From CAZELM01 sp964512995 (GTDB lineage Bacteria > CSSED10-310): 64,000 nt of DNA. The stretch is from NCBI GenBank assembly GCA_964512995.1, contig CAZELM010000024.1:9157-73156 (forward strand), in the 5' to 3' direction. The notes under the pieces are model-generated. The model did not search any database, was not told where the DNA came from, and saw only the letters and a list, made by a program, of their open reading frames with translations. The position numbers and the translations under genes are program-made. The stretch's first letter is position 1; each line of letters begins with the position of its first letter. Below, in pieces: positions 51,937 to 61,008 of this stretch.

Positions 51937-53169
51937 ATGCAAACGGAATATTTCACGGCGAACGAAACATTATTTGAAATCACGGAACGGTTTCCGGAGA
52001 CCATTCCGGTATTTGTTTCCAATGGATTCACACAAATGAACGATCCGGTCAGACGACGGGAAATGGGCTCCAGACTGACACTGACGACAGCAGCCCTGCT
52101 GAAGGGCCATCGGCTCGAGAGCCTCATCGGATTGCTTCAGAATCATATCCGGCAAACAAGAGAATCTGTGGATATAACATTATCGCAGAAATCGCATTCA
52201 TCGAACCGCTCAACCCTTCAGATCACCGGTCTGCTCCCCTGTCCGGTCCGGCTGCCATTATTAGAGCAGTTCGATCAGTTTATCCGCGCGTATTCCGCGC
52301 ACGGCGATGCAGCTATCTCCTATGACCTCCGGTCCGCTTCCTCGGGTGTCGATTGGGTTCACGACATCATGAAAGGATCAAATGACCCGTCCACTCTGCC
52401 GGATTTATTCCTGTCTGCAGGTTTCGATCTCTTTTTCGATGCATCATCCCGGACCGGATACTCCTGCCGCGATATCTATCAAGCAGCCATCACATTTCCA
52501 TCTGTCAATCCGCTATTTCGGGAGCTGGCATTGACGGATCCCCAGGGGCACTATTCCATCATCGCTCTGGTTCCGGCCATTTTTGTCGTCAATCTGGAAG
52601 AACTGGGAGCATTGCCGGTACCCCGAACCTGGTCGGATATCCTCTCACCGGCTTATCATGGCAACATTTCTTTGCCTGTCGGCGATTTCGACCTGTTCAA
52701 CGGATTACTGCTCAACATATACAAACGATTCGGAGAAGACGGCATCCAAAAAATCGGCTCCAATCTGTCTTCCGCCATGCATCCCGCTCAGATGATCAAA
52801 ACCGCTCACTCTCATGGAAAAAATCCCGCAGTGACCATCATGCCGTATTTTTTCTCCAGGATGATCCGAAACAATACCGTGCTGAAGCCGGTATGGCCGG
52901 AAGATGGCGCGATTGTCAGCCCCATTTTCATGATCGCAAAAAAAGAAAAATATGAATTGCTCCAACCCATCACCCGGTTTCTGGGCTCCCGGTCTGTGGG
53001 CGAAATCCTGGCACATCAGGGGCTCTTCCCAAGCCTTCACCCGGATGTGGATAATCAACTGCCGGAACACACGCCGTTCATCTGGCTCGGATGGGACTTC
53101 ATTTACTCCAATGACATACCCGCTCTCATTACCCGTTTCCGGAAACTATTTGATGGGAGCCGCTCATGA
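51937..53169 (+). CDS. Cytosolic ABC substrate-binding-like protein with DUF1858-like head
   Basis: The first 75 residues resemble a DUF1858/ScdA_N helical domain (ETLFEITERFPETIPVFVSNG), which occurs in iron-sulfur repair proteins. The rest is a type 2 periplasmic-binding-protein fold like those for Fe(III) or sulfate (PRTWSDILSPAYHGNISLPVG, FMIAKKEKYELLQPIT). There is no signal peptide, so it should be cytosolic. GGGAGGTG precedes the ATG at 51937. It is followed by a GTPase and an ABC ATPase, with no permease, under a CRP/FNR-type box. I infer an intracellular metal or cofactor carrier linked to Hcp. Confidence 0.7.
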   Translation: MQTEYFTANETLFEITERFPETIPVFVSNGFTQMNDPVRRREMGSRLTLTTAALLKGHRLESLIGLLQNHIRQTRESVDITLSQKSHSSNRSTLQITGLLPCPVRLPLLEQFDQFIRAYSAHGDAAISYDLRSASSGVDWVHDIMKGSNDPSTLPDLFLSAGFDLFFDASSRTGYSCRDIYQAAITFPSVNPLFRELALTDPQGHYSIIALVPAIFVVNLEELGALPVPRTWSDILSPAYHGNISLPVGDFDLFNGLLLNIYKRFGEDGIQKIGSNLSSAMHPAQMIKTAHSHGKNPAVTIMPYFFSRMIRNNTVLKPVWPEDGAIVSPIFMIAKKEKYELLQPITRFLGSRSVGEILAHQGLFPSLHPDVDNQLPEHTPFIWLGWDFIYSNDIPALITRFRKLFDGSRS

Positions 53170-53233
53170 ACACCCCTAACGATCCCCATACCATCGGGCT
53201 TTGCTGTGCCGCTTCAGAGAATGGAGGGAAGAA

Positions 53234-53947
53234 ATGAATCTGATCACGATTTCCGGTCCACCGTCATCCGGTAAAACCTCCGTGATCGTCAAAACCATCG
53301 ATGCGCTCAAACAGCAGCAACGCCACATCGGAGTGGTCAAATTTGACTGCCTGTCCACTCACGACGATATCGTATTTCAAAATGCGGGAGTACTCACGAA
53401 AAAGGGTTTATCGGGAGCGCTGTGTCCGGATCATTTTTATGTGAGCAACATCGAAGAAGTGGTCCAGTGGGGCATCCGGGAGCACCTGGATGTTCTGATC
53501 ACGGAATCCGCAGGACTCTGCAACCGCTGCTCACCCTATCTGGTGGATGTCAGAGCCGTTTGCGTGATCGACAATCTCAGCGGGATCAACACGCCCCAGA
53601 AAATCGGACCCATGCTGAAATCCGCAGATATCGTGCTCATCACAAAAGGCGACATTGTATCGCAGGCGGAACGGGAAGTGTTTGCCTCACGGGTCCGCAC
53701 GGTCAATCCCTCCGCGATCATCTTCCATATCAATGGGTTGACCGGACAAGGCGCTTATGAATTCAGCCGATTGATCGTTTCGCCATCCAAAGATATACAG
53801 ACGTTGAAAGGAAAACGATTGCGCTTCTCGATGCCAGCCGCATTATGTTCGTATTGTCTTGGAGAAACCCGAATCGGTGAGGTTTATCAGTTGGGAAATG
53901 TCCGCAAAATGGATCTGGATGAATCGAAAGGAGATGCTGCCCAATGA
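53234..53947 (+). CDS. HypB/UreG-like GTPase
   Basis: The 237-residue NTPase starts with a P-loop (TISGPPSSGKTSV) and has a switch region that carries metal-binding cysteines (ITESAGLCNRCSPYLVDV), as in HypB and UreG, the GTPases that load nickel. The base-specificity region is around ITKGDIVSQ. A further CxxC (LCSYCLGE) is near the C-terminus. GGAGGG precedes the ATG at 53234. The stop overlaps the ABC ATPase start. With the neighbouring binding protein it fits a metallochaperone set; the metal is unknown, and hyp or ure genes are absent here. Confidence 0.8.
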   Translation: MNLITISGPPSSGKTSVIVKTIDALKQQQRHIGVVKFDCLSTHDDIVFQNAGVLTKKGLSGALCPDHFYVSNIEEVVQWGIREHLDVLITESAGLCNRCSPYLVDVRAVCVIDNLSGINTPQKIGPMLKSADIVLITKGDIVSQAEREVFASRVRTVNPSAIIFHINGLTGQGAYEFSRLIVSPSKDIQTLKGKRLRFSMPAALCSYCLGETRIGEVYQLGNVRKMDLDESKGDAAQ

Positions 53948-54957
53948 TCACAAAAACAGAACTTCTGGAACGGCCTGTCGCGGGTTTGATGACGGAGTAT
54001 CCCTTTATCGAGCCCTTTCTCTCAGGCATGGGATTGGATCCTGGGGAGTGGAATGGTCAATCCGTTTCCGAATGGCTCCATTCAATCGACACAACCTCCC
54101 TGGATGACCAAGGCTTGACTGTGGATGCCATCACCGATCAGATGATGTCCTTCATCAATCAGATGCTGGCATTCCTCGGTGAGGAGCACTCGAAAGTCAC
54201 ATCACTGACGATTCTCCCAGGTGAAGACAAACATGGAAACCCGGAACCATTCCAGAACATCGTTCTTAATGCCGGAGAGATCACCTGCATTGTCGGGCCG
54301 ACCGGCTCCGGAAAAAGCCGGCTGCTGGCGGATATCGAATGGATGGCCCAGGCCGATACACCCACCGGCCGCAAAATTCTGATCAATGGAGCGGAGCCGG
54401 ATATTCAGCAGCGATTCTCCACATCATCCAAACTCGTCGCACAACTATCTCAAAACATGAACTTTGTGATCGATCTGAGCGTGAAAGAATTCCTGGAGCT
54501 TCACGCGGAGAGCCGTATGATCGAAGATCCTGAATCGGTGATCCGGCAGATCATCCACTCCGCCAATGAACTGACCGGAGAAAAATTCGATGTCTTCACA
54601 CCGATCACCAGCCTGAGCGGCGGCCAGTCCCGGGCTCTGATGATTGCCGATACCGCGATCCTGAGCCGCTCCCCCATCATCCTGATCGATGAGATCGAAA
54701 ATGCCGGGATCGATCGTAAAAAAGCATTGGGGCTGTTGATCCAGCAGGAAAAAATCGTGCTGATGGCCACCCACGATCCCATGCTCGCTCTGATGGGCGT
54801 CCGGCGGCTGGTCATCCGGAACGGCGGCATTCACAAGATAATCGAAACATCGGATGCGGAGCGGGGGCTTCTGAAAGAGCTGGAATGGATGGATGCCCGG
54901 ATCCAGATCGTGCGAACCCGGTTACGTCATGGGGAACGCGTGGAGTCATGGGAATAA
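53944..54957 (+). CDS. Soluble ABC-type ATPase
   Basis: The 337-residue protein starts with a helical region (LLERPVAGLMTEYPFIEPFL), distantly DUF1858-like. The ABC core has Walker A GPTGSGKSRLL, signature LSGGQSRALM, Walker B IILIDEIENAG and the switch His in MATHDPM. No membrane domain or permease gene is near. It overlaps the GTPase gene by four bases, so both are translated together. A non-transport job such as cofactor insertion, as proposed for other soluble ABC proteins, is more likely than import. hcp starts 130 bases downstream with its own promoter. Confidence 0.8.
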   Translation: MITKTELLERPVAGLMTEYPFIEPFLSGMGLDPGEWNGQSVSEWLHSIDTTSLDDQGLTVDAITDQMMSFINQMLAFLGEEHSKVTSLTILPGEDKHGNPEPFQNIVLNAGEITCIVGPTGSGKSRLLADIEWMAQADTPTGRKILINGAEPDIQQRFSTSSKLVAQLSQNMNFVIDLSVKEFLELHAESRMIEDPESVIRQIIHSANELTGEKFDVFTPITSLSGGQSRALMIADTAILSRSPIILIDEIENAGIDRKKALGLLIQQEKIVLMATHDPMLALMGVRRLVIRNGGIHKIIETSDAERGLLKELEWMDARIQIVRTRLRHGERVESWE

Positions 54958-54967
54958 TTTTTTGTTA

Positions 54968-54981
54968 TTGACTTATGTCAA
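54968..54981 (+). promoter_or_regulatory. HcpR-type palindrome and promoter of hcp
   Basis: TTGACTTATGTCAA has perfect TTGAC/GTCAA arms, the form known for HcpR sites. A TATATT at 55003-55008 is a suitable -10 hexamer, placing the box centre about 40 bases before transcription start. It starts 11 bases after the ABC ATPase stop. The regulator is probably the CRP-family protein at 57593-58291. Confidence 0.8.
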
Positions 54982-55087
54982 GGAATTTTTTAGCAATGGG
55001 AATATATTACTGAGTGATGAAGCATCAATCGCTTAACCAATGGCCGAAAAACATTCATAAACCAGAAAGAGTTAGGGAGGCAAAAAA

Positions 55088-56728
55088 ATGAGCATGTTTT
55101 GTTTTCAATGTCAGGAAACGGCAAAAAATTCAGGGTGTACTGTCCGCGGCGTATGCGGAAAGCAACCGGATACCGCAAACCTGCAGGATCTGCTGATCTT
55201 TTCACTGAAAGGCATCTCGATCTATGCAGAGAGGGCGATGGAAAAAGGGGTGTTCAACCGGAAAGTGGGCCGATTCATCACACAAGCGCTCTTTGCCACG
55301 ATCACCAATGCCAATTTTGACAATGGACGGATCGTTTCCCTGATTCGGAACGCATTGAGCATCCGGGAGTCGCTCCGGTCAGTCTGTTCAGCCGACATGA
55401 CACTCCCCTTGCACGAATCCGCGACGTGGTTCTCTGCGGATGAATCGGAGTTTCATCAGAAAGCCGCTGAAGTCGGCGTTTTGGCCACGGAAAACGACGA
55501 TGTCCGCTCCCTGCGCGAGCTGTTGATCTATGGTCTGAAAGGAATTGCAGCCTATGCGGAACACGCTGCGGTCCTGGGTTTTTATGATGATGACATTTAT
55601 AAGACCATCATCACCAGCCTGGCATCGACGACACGATCCTTGAGTGTCGATGAGATGGTGGGGTTGGTGATGAATGCCGGGAATGTGGCTGTCAAGACAA
55701 TGGCGCTGCTGGATAAAGCCAATACATCGACTTACGGAAATCCAGAAATCACCAAGGTCAATATCGGCGTCCGGGGAAACCCCGGCATTCTGATATCCGG
55801 CCACGATCTGAAAGACATGGAAGAGCTTCTGGAGCAGACACAGGGGACCGGCGTGGATGTCTATACGCACAGCGAGATGCTTCCCGCCAACTATTATCCA
55901 GCCTTCAAGAAATACTCCCATTTTGTCGGGAATTACGGAAATTCATGGTGGAAACAGAATGAGGAATTCGAATCGTTCAATGGTCCCATTCTCATAACAA
56001 CGAATTGCATTATTCCCGTGAAGGGAACGTATCTGAACCGGCTCTTCACAACCGGCATGGCGGGGTACCCAGGAGCGGTCCATATCCCGGAACCTTCGGA
56101 GGGCGGTAAAAAAGATTTTTCCACGATTATTGCATTGGCAAAAACATGCAATCCACCGACTCAGATTGAATCCGGGCACATTGTCGGAGGGTTTGCCCAT
56201 CATCAGGTTCTGGCGCTGGCGGATAAAGTGGTCGAAGCGGTCAAATCCGGAGCGATCAAACGGTTCGTCGTGATGGCAGGATGCGATGGCCGGCAAAAAT
56301 CACGCAGTTATTTTACGGAAGTCGCCGAAACGCTCCCCAAAGACACCATCATCCTGACAGCGGGTTGTGCCAAATATCGATACAACAAGCTGAACCTGGG
56401 AGACATCGGAGGGATTCCCCGTGTGCTCGACGCCGGACAATGCAATGACTCCTACTCGCTGGCCGTGATCGCCCTGACATTAAAAGATGTGTTCGGATTG
56501 AAAGATATCAATGAACTTCCGGTTTCATTCGATATTGCCTGGTATGAACAGAAAGCCGTCGCCGTCCTTCTGGCACTGCTGGCGCTGGGCGTCAAAGGGA
56601 TACGGCTGGGTCCGACACTGCCCGGATTTTTATCTCCCAATGTGGCCAACGTGCTGGTGAAAAACTTTGACATCAAACCGATCGGTGGCGTAGCGGAAGA
56701 TGTCGCGGCGATGATGGCCGGCAGATAA
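55088..56728 (+). CDS. hcp: Hybrid cluster protein (hydroxylamine reductase)
   Basis: Hcp contains a cubane and a 4Fe-2O-2S hybrid cluster and reduces NO or hydroxylamine under nitrosative stress. The N-terminal cysteines are at residues 5, 8, 17 and 23 (CFQCQ, GCTVRGVCG), the pattern of the class I form found in strict anaerobes. Hybrid-cluster ligand regions such as VMAGCDGRQKSRSYF, TAGCAKYRYNKL and DAGQCNDSYS follow. At 546 residues it is full length. GGAGG precedes the ATG, and the HcpR-type box lies 107 bases upstream. No hcr reductase is adjacent, as usual for class I. Confidence 0.96.
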   Translation: MSMFCFQCQETAKNSGCTVRGVCGKQPDTANLQDLLIFSLKGISIYAERAMEKGVFNRKVGRFITQALFATITNANFDNGRIVSLIRNALSIRESLRSVCSADMTLPLHESATWFSADESEFHQKAAEVGVLATENDDVRSLRELLIYGLKGIAAYAEHAAVLGFYDDDIYKTIITSLASTTRSLSVDEMVGLVMNAGNVAVKTMALLDKANTSTYGNPEITKVNIGVRGNPGILISGHDLKDMEELLEQTQGTGVDVYTHSEMLPANYYPAFKKYSHFVGNYGNSWWKQNEEFESFNGPILITTNCIIPVKGTYLNRLFTTGMAGYPGAVHIPEPSEGGKKDFSTIIALAKTCNPPTQIESGHIVGGFAHHQVLALADKVVEAVKSGAIKRFVVMAGCDGRQKSRSYFTEVAETLPKDTIILTAGCAKYRYNKLNLGDIGGIPRVLDAGQCNDSYSLAVIALTLKDVFGLKDINELPVSFDIAWYEQKAVAVLLALLALGVKGIRLGPTLPGFLSPNVANVLVKNFDIKPIGGVAEDVAAMMAGR

Positions 56729-56755
56729 ACCACACGCGTAATCGTCTCAAGCACT

Positions 56756-56792
56756 CCCCTTCATTCTGACTGACTGATATGGATTGAAGGGG
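56756..56792. terminator. Terminator hairpin after hcp
   Basis: CCCCTTCA (56756-56763) pairs perfectly with TGAAGGGG (56785-56792). Short T-rich sequence follows on the plus strand. It lies between the convergent hcp and MgtC-like genes and may end transcription from both sides. Confidence 0.65.
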
Positions 56793-56814
56793 ATACTTTT
56801 ATCCGGTCGGCCAC

Positions 56815-57498
56815 TCAGTGGATTTCAAATGTCCGGATACCTTTGATCGCGGACAGAATATCGATGAGGACATTGAGATTCTGCTTGACTGGCGTTTTAA
56901 TCAGAATGTTGATTTTGATATCGGAGTGGCTCAGATCTTTTTTAAGATGCATGGATTTGATTTCCAGTCTGTTTTTCCGGAACATCTCCCGCAATTCATC
57001 GGTCAATCCGGATTCATCCGATGCCTTCAGAGTGATATTCCGGGTGATATAAGATCCCGGCAGCCGTTTCTCGATATAATCCAGAATACTCAGTGTGACC
57101 AGCAGCAAAAAAGTTGCGATGACCGCCGTGGAAATATGACCGGCTCCAATGGTCAGTCCGATGATTGCAACAGTCCAGAGTGAAGCGGCGGTTGTCAGGC
57201 CTTTGATGGTGGAGCCGTATCGCAGGATCGCACCGGCTCCCAGAAATCCGATTCCGGAAATGACCTGAGCTGCCAATCGTGCGGGATCCCCATTGGGAGC
57301 GTTCGGTGTGAATTCCGTGGCGAGATCAATGGAAAGACACATGGCCAATGCAGATCCCAAAGCGACGATGGTATGTGTCCGAAATCCGGCAGGTTGACTG
57401 TGCCGTTGGCGTTCATACCCTACGATCGATCCGATCAAGGCGGCAAGACCCAGCCGAAAAACTTCCTGGGAGGATAAAACGTGGAGTATGTCTTTCAT
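56815..57498 (-). CDS. MgtC/SapB-family membrane protein
   Basis: The 227-residue protein has the family start (FRLGLAALIGSIVGYERQ, SQPAGFRTHTIVALGSAL). Three or more further helices follow, including VISGIGFLGAGAILRYG and LTTAASLWTVAIIGLTIGAG, then a C-terminal ACT-like soluble domain (GSYITRNITLKASDESG onward). MgtC proteins affect magnesium and ATP homeostasis and are often stress-linked. I chose the ATG at 57498; a much earlier ATG at 57660 would overlap the hcpR end. The regulator gene is transcribed in the same direction 95 bases upstream. Confidence 0.88.
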   Translation of the reverse strand: MKDILHVLSSQEVFRLGLAALIGSIVGYERQRHSQPAGFRTHTIVALGSALAMCLSIDLATEFTPNAPNGDPARLAAQVISGIGFLGAGAILRYGSTIKGLTTAASLWTVAIIGLTIGAGHISTAVIATFLLLVTLSILDYIEKRLPGSYITRNITLKASDESGLTDELREMFRKNRLEIKSMHLKKDLSHSDIKINILIKTPVKQNLNVLIDILSAIKGIRTFEIH

Positions 57499-57592
57499 GG
57501 TACCAATACCTTCATCATTCAATCTTGTGATATCGACGTGCCGGAATGATTTCCGAATTACTATTTTAAGCGAATATAATGGCCGATGTCCA

Positions 57593-58291
57593 TCAGAACT
57601 TGCCGCTCCAGGAAAGTGTTTCCAGTGCATCATAGTTCCGAATAATGATCTCCGATCCATTCATTTCGATCATGTGATGATCGATCATTTTGCGGAATGC
57701 TCGGGAGAGCGTTTCTGGGATCGTGCCCAGAATGGCAGCCAGATGGCCTTTGGTGATATCCAGTTGCAGACGCTGGGATGGCAATTTTTTCTGATCGAGA
57801 TGCAGGAGATACCGGGCAAGCCGGGCAGGCACTTCCTTGAGTGAAAGATCGTCAACCAGCACGGTAAAATGGTGAAGCCGCTGAGCCAGGACTGCCAGCA
57901 TCCCCATCGCCACTTCCGGATTCTGTCGGATTTGACGGATAAAATCAGTCCGGGGGAAAAATAATGTTTCTGTAATATCCAGTGCCACCGCGAACGCCGG
58001 GAAGGGCAACCCCATGAATACAGCCACCTCTCCGAATGGCTCTCCGGGACCGAAAATGTGAAGAATCTGCTCTTTCCCTTCCGGTGAAATCTTGAAAATT
58101 TTGACACGACCCAACATGAGAACGTGGAATCCGTTCCCGGCATCTCCTTCTGAAAAAATCATCTGACCGGGATCAAATTGCCGGAATATCACCATGGCTG
58201 AAATATGTCGGATATGGTCCGGGTGAAGCCCAGTAAACAGTGGAACCTCGGTCAGTTTCTTGACAATTTCCATACCCCGTCTGGTCTCCAT
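57593..58291 (-). CDS. CRP/FNR-family regulator, HcpR-like
   Basis: The 232-residue protein has a cyclic-nucleotide-type sensor domain (LFTGLHPDHIRHISAM, FSEGDAGNGFHVLMLGRVKIF, GEPFGEVAVF). A winged-helix domain ends it with the recognition helix TIPETLSRAFRKM, typical of HcpR. There is no FNR-like N-terminal Cys cluster. HcpR senses NO through heme in studied members and activates hcp from TTGAC-N4-GTCAA sites, two of which are here. The start may be 58291 or the internal ATG at 58273. HcpR identity rests on the HTH motif and locus. Confidence 0.83.
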   Translation of the reverse strand: METRRGMEIVKKLTEVPLFTGLHPDHIRHISAMVIFRQFDPGQMIFSEGDAGNGFHVLMLGRVKIFKISPEGKEQILHIFGPGEPFGEVAVFMGLPFPAFAVALDITETLFFPRTDFIRQIRQNPEVAMGMLAVLAQRLHHFTVLVDDLSLKEVPARLARYLLHLDQKKLPSQRLQLDITKGHLAAILGTIPETLSRAFRKMIDHHMIEMNGSEIIIRNYDALETLSWSGKF

Positions 58292-58327
58292 TTTATATAT
58301 CGCATCCCCAATCCGTCGCTGGTTATT

Positions 58328-58663
58328 CTAATCACTATCCAAACACCTTTCTTCATGATTCATCGTAAATGTATTGGGAGCGACCCGGATAATGCGGCCT
58401 TTCTTCACTTTCTTCGATAATGATGCAACAAGAGATTCCCGGTTCAGACACAAATGATATTCGACAGCAGCTCGTTCAATGAGATCATCGACATGAAGCG
58501 GCTGCCCGGCCCTTGAAAGAATCTCTATCGCAATACCGATCCGGGAGATTGAACACGAAGGATATGACTGATCTTCAACCATGATTCCTTGATAGCCTTT
58601 CAGAAGGTTATCCCGGGTGGCTGTCAGTTTTTTCTGCAGGTTCGCCCAGTCTTTCAAATCCAT
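58328..58663 (-). CDS. Small protein with HARE-like winged helix
   Basis: The 111-residue protein starts MDLKDWANLQKKLTATRDNL. A winged-helix region like the HARE-HTH domain (ILSRAGQPLHVDDLIERAAV, SLSKKVKKGRIIRVAPNTFTM) then ends in the wing strand. HARE-type domains link DNA-modifying or transcription machines to DNA. The start may also be at 58696. It sits between hcpR and glgC; context gives no partner. The domain call comes from the PLH and NTF motif spacing and is tentative. Confidence 0.6.
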   Translation of the reverse strand: MDLKDWANLQKKLTATRDNLLKGYQGIMVEDQSYPSCSISRIGIAIEILSRAGQPLHVDDLIERAAVEYHLCLNRESLVASLSKKVKKGRIIRVAPNTFTMNHEERCLDSD

Positions 58664-58902
58664 GAAAATATCTCCATTTTTCTGGCGTTCATCCAAAATA
58701 TCCCGAATATGGGCTTCTGATTTCCCATTCGGTTCAATTCATTCAGTTATCTGGAATCGTTATGACGCTCTTCCGGAATCGGAAGGAATCGGCAATACGT
58801 CAGGTCTATTTGAAACCTGGTTAAAGTGGTAAGTTCAGATGATACGTCGAGACCATTGGAATGCCTCTCATGGTGAATCGTGGACGCAAAAAAACAACGT
58901 AA

Positions 58903-60162
58903 TTATATCATTGTCCCGTCGGAAATGACAGCATTTTTAGGAATGACCACCAGTCCGTCCCGGATATAATAACCATCTCCTTTCCGGTCGGGATCATTCT
59001 GATGGGACCGAATGACAACATCTTTTCCGATTCTGGCGTTTTTATCGATAATAGCACCTTCGATGGAGCTGTTATTGCCAACTCCCATATGGGGAATGCG
59101 GTCTTGAAGATTCTTTGCTTTTTCTGACGCTACTTCATAATAATCCGCACCCATCATGACCACACGCGTCAGCCGGCAGTGTGGCTGGATCATGGAACGC
59201 AGTCCGATAACACTTTTCTGAATCTGGGAGTTGTAAATACGGCATCCATCACAGATGACGGATTCATTGATCTCACACCCATCGATGCGGGATGGCGGGA
59301 GATATCGGGCGCGGGTAAAAATGGGATGAAATGGATCATAAAAATCAAATGCAGGATGTGGATCGGTCAAGGAAATATTGGCTTCATAAAACGATCGAAT
59401 AGTTCCGATATCTTCCCAGTAGCCCGAAAACCGGAAAGCGAACACCCGGCATTTCTGGATCACATACGGAATAATATCGCCACCAAAATCCTGCCCCGGA
59501 TGTTCCTGCAGGATTCGCTCCAACACATTCATCCGAAAAATGTAAATGCCCATCGATGCCAGCAGGGGTTTTTCAGTATCTGAACTGTTGATCAGACGGT
59601 GCCAGATCCCGCTATCCCCGGGTTTTTCACAGTAATCCACAATCTTATTGTGTGCCGTTGTTTTTAAGATGCCAAACCGGGGAGCGTCCTTTGGCGATAC
59701 CGGGATGACACTGATCGTGACATCTGCATTATTCTTCCGATGCTCCTCGATCATATCACCGAAGTTCATCCGGTAGAGATGGTCGCCGGGTAATATGAGC
59801 GCATCCACGATTTCCTGATTTCGGATTTCGCTGAGCTGTCGGCGAACCGCATCGGCTGTGCCCTGATACCAGTTGTTTTCCGTAAGGGTCTGTTCAGCGG
59901 GGAGCAATTCGATGAATCGCCGGGAAAACACATCGAATTTATAGGTTTCATATACATGACGATGCAGCGAGGCGGAAAGAAACTGGGTGAGAACATATAT
60001 TCCGGTGATTCCGGAATTGATACAATTGCTGATAGGGATATCGATCAACCGATATTTCCCCGCCAGAGGAACGGCCGGCTTCGCACGCATTTCCGTCAAT
60101 GGATGCAGGCGGGTACCGCGGCCACCTCCCAGAATTATGCTGATCACATCATAATAAGGCAT
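58903..60162 (-). CDS. glgC: Glucose-1-phosphate adenylyltransferase
   Basis: GlgC makes ADP-glucose for glycogen. The nucleotidyl-transferase signature GGGRGTRLHPLTEMRAKPAV is at the N-terminus, with LPGDHLYRMNFGDM and the glucose-phosphate site FRFSGYWEDIGTIRSFYEAN later. A left-handed beta-helix ends the protein. Length (419) is normal. The ATG at 60162 has only a weak ribosome binding site. glgA lies 1.7 kb away on the other strand, so the two are not in one operon. Confidence 0.96.
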   Translation of the reverse strand: MPYYDVISIILGGGRGTRLHPLTEMRAKPAVPLAGKYRLIDIPISNCINSGITGIYVLTQFLSASLHRHVYETYKFDVFSRRFIELLPAEQTLTENNWYQGTADAVRRQLSEIRNQEIVDALILPGDHLYRMNFGDMIEEHRKNNADVTISVIPVSPKDAPRFGILKTTAHNKIVDYCEKPGDSGIWHRLINSSDTEKPLLASMGIYIFRMNVLERILQEHPGQDFGGDIIPYVIQKCRVFAFRFSGYWEDIGTIRSFYEANISLTDPHPAFDFYDPFHPIFTRARYLPPSRIDGCEINESVICDGCRIYNSQIQKSVIGLRSMIQPHCRLTRVVMMGADYYEVASEKAKNLQDRIPHMGVGNNSSIEGAIIDKNARIGKDVVIRSHQNDPDRKGDGYYIRDGLVVIPKNAVISDGTMI

Positions 60163-60247
60163 CGTGGCTCGCTCGGCGTATCTCTGTGCCAGTCGAAAAC
60201 TACCATATAAACGTAGATTATATTCAGCATCCCCATCGGAAACCCTG

Positions 60248-60688
60248 CTATCCCCGGCTGCCGATCTGATTTATTTCAAATGTTAACTTGGAAAGTGCAT
60301 GATAAAAATGGCCTTCCGTTGCGGTGAACCGGAGAACGGTATAATCAGGATCATCTATTCCCCTGGGATAATATTTATCGAACCCTTCATGCCATAGACG
60401 ATGTTTGGATGCCACATCCTGACGTATTTCCATCGTTCCGATGAGCATTAATCCCATCCATTTCTCAAAATCGACAAAATAAACACTCGACTTGGGATTC
60501 GCTTGAAGTTGTATGACGCGATTGGAGTCGGTATTTGTACAGAACCAGATATATTTCAGACCTTCATTTTCCATTTTCATCATCGCCTTGATATTGGGAT
60601 ATCCCTTCTCATCGACGGTTCCCAGCATCGCTATCCCGGATCGATTCACCAGATCCTGCGCTTCAATAATCATTTGTTCTCGTTCCAT
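60248..60688 (-). CDS. Pyridoxamine-5'-phosphate-oxidase-like flavin protein
   Basis: The 146-residue protein has the split-barrel FMN-binding fold: IAMLGTVDEKGYPNIKAM, KYIWFCTNTDSNRVIQL and SVYFVDFEKWMGLMLIGT. It is the short general-stress or PNPOx-related type, not PdxH itself. Flavin or F420 use cannot be told from sequence. The 320-base stretch 60689-61008 upstream holds no gene I can find; it is AT-rich near 60880-60980 and likely carries the promoter. Its substrate is unknown. Confidence 0.82.
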   Translation of the reverse strand: MEREQMIIEAQDLVNRSGIAMLGTVDEKGYPNIKAMMKMENEGLKYIWFCTNTDSNRVIQLQANPKSSVYFVDFEKWMGLMLIGTMEIRQDVASKHRLWHEGFDKYYPRGIDDPDYTVLRFTATEGHFYHALSKLTFEINQIGSRG

Positions 60689-61008
60689 ACTATCTTACTT
60701 TCACTTCATTTGCTGTCTCGATGACTCTGACAGGTATGACCAATCTCACTTCCATTCTGCGGCTTCCTGTTCCATTTTCGATACCATCTCTGTTTCTGAT
60801 GAACCGGATGAGTAAAAAAATCGGTTCATTGAACGAGTATTCCCAAACATCAGACAAACCAAACATACAGGTACAACAAGCCGTGATTTGATTTATATTC
60901 TGAACATCTGCTTAACATATCAAAGATAGACACACAAAAAATAAATATACAGAAAAATGAAAATTGAATCTATATCCAGACTGAAAATTCTGTAGAGCGA
61001 ATCAGCGC

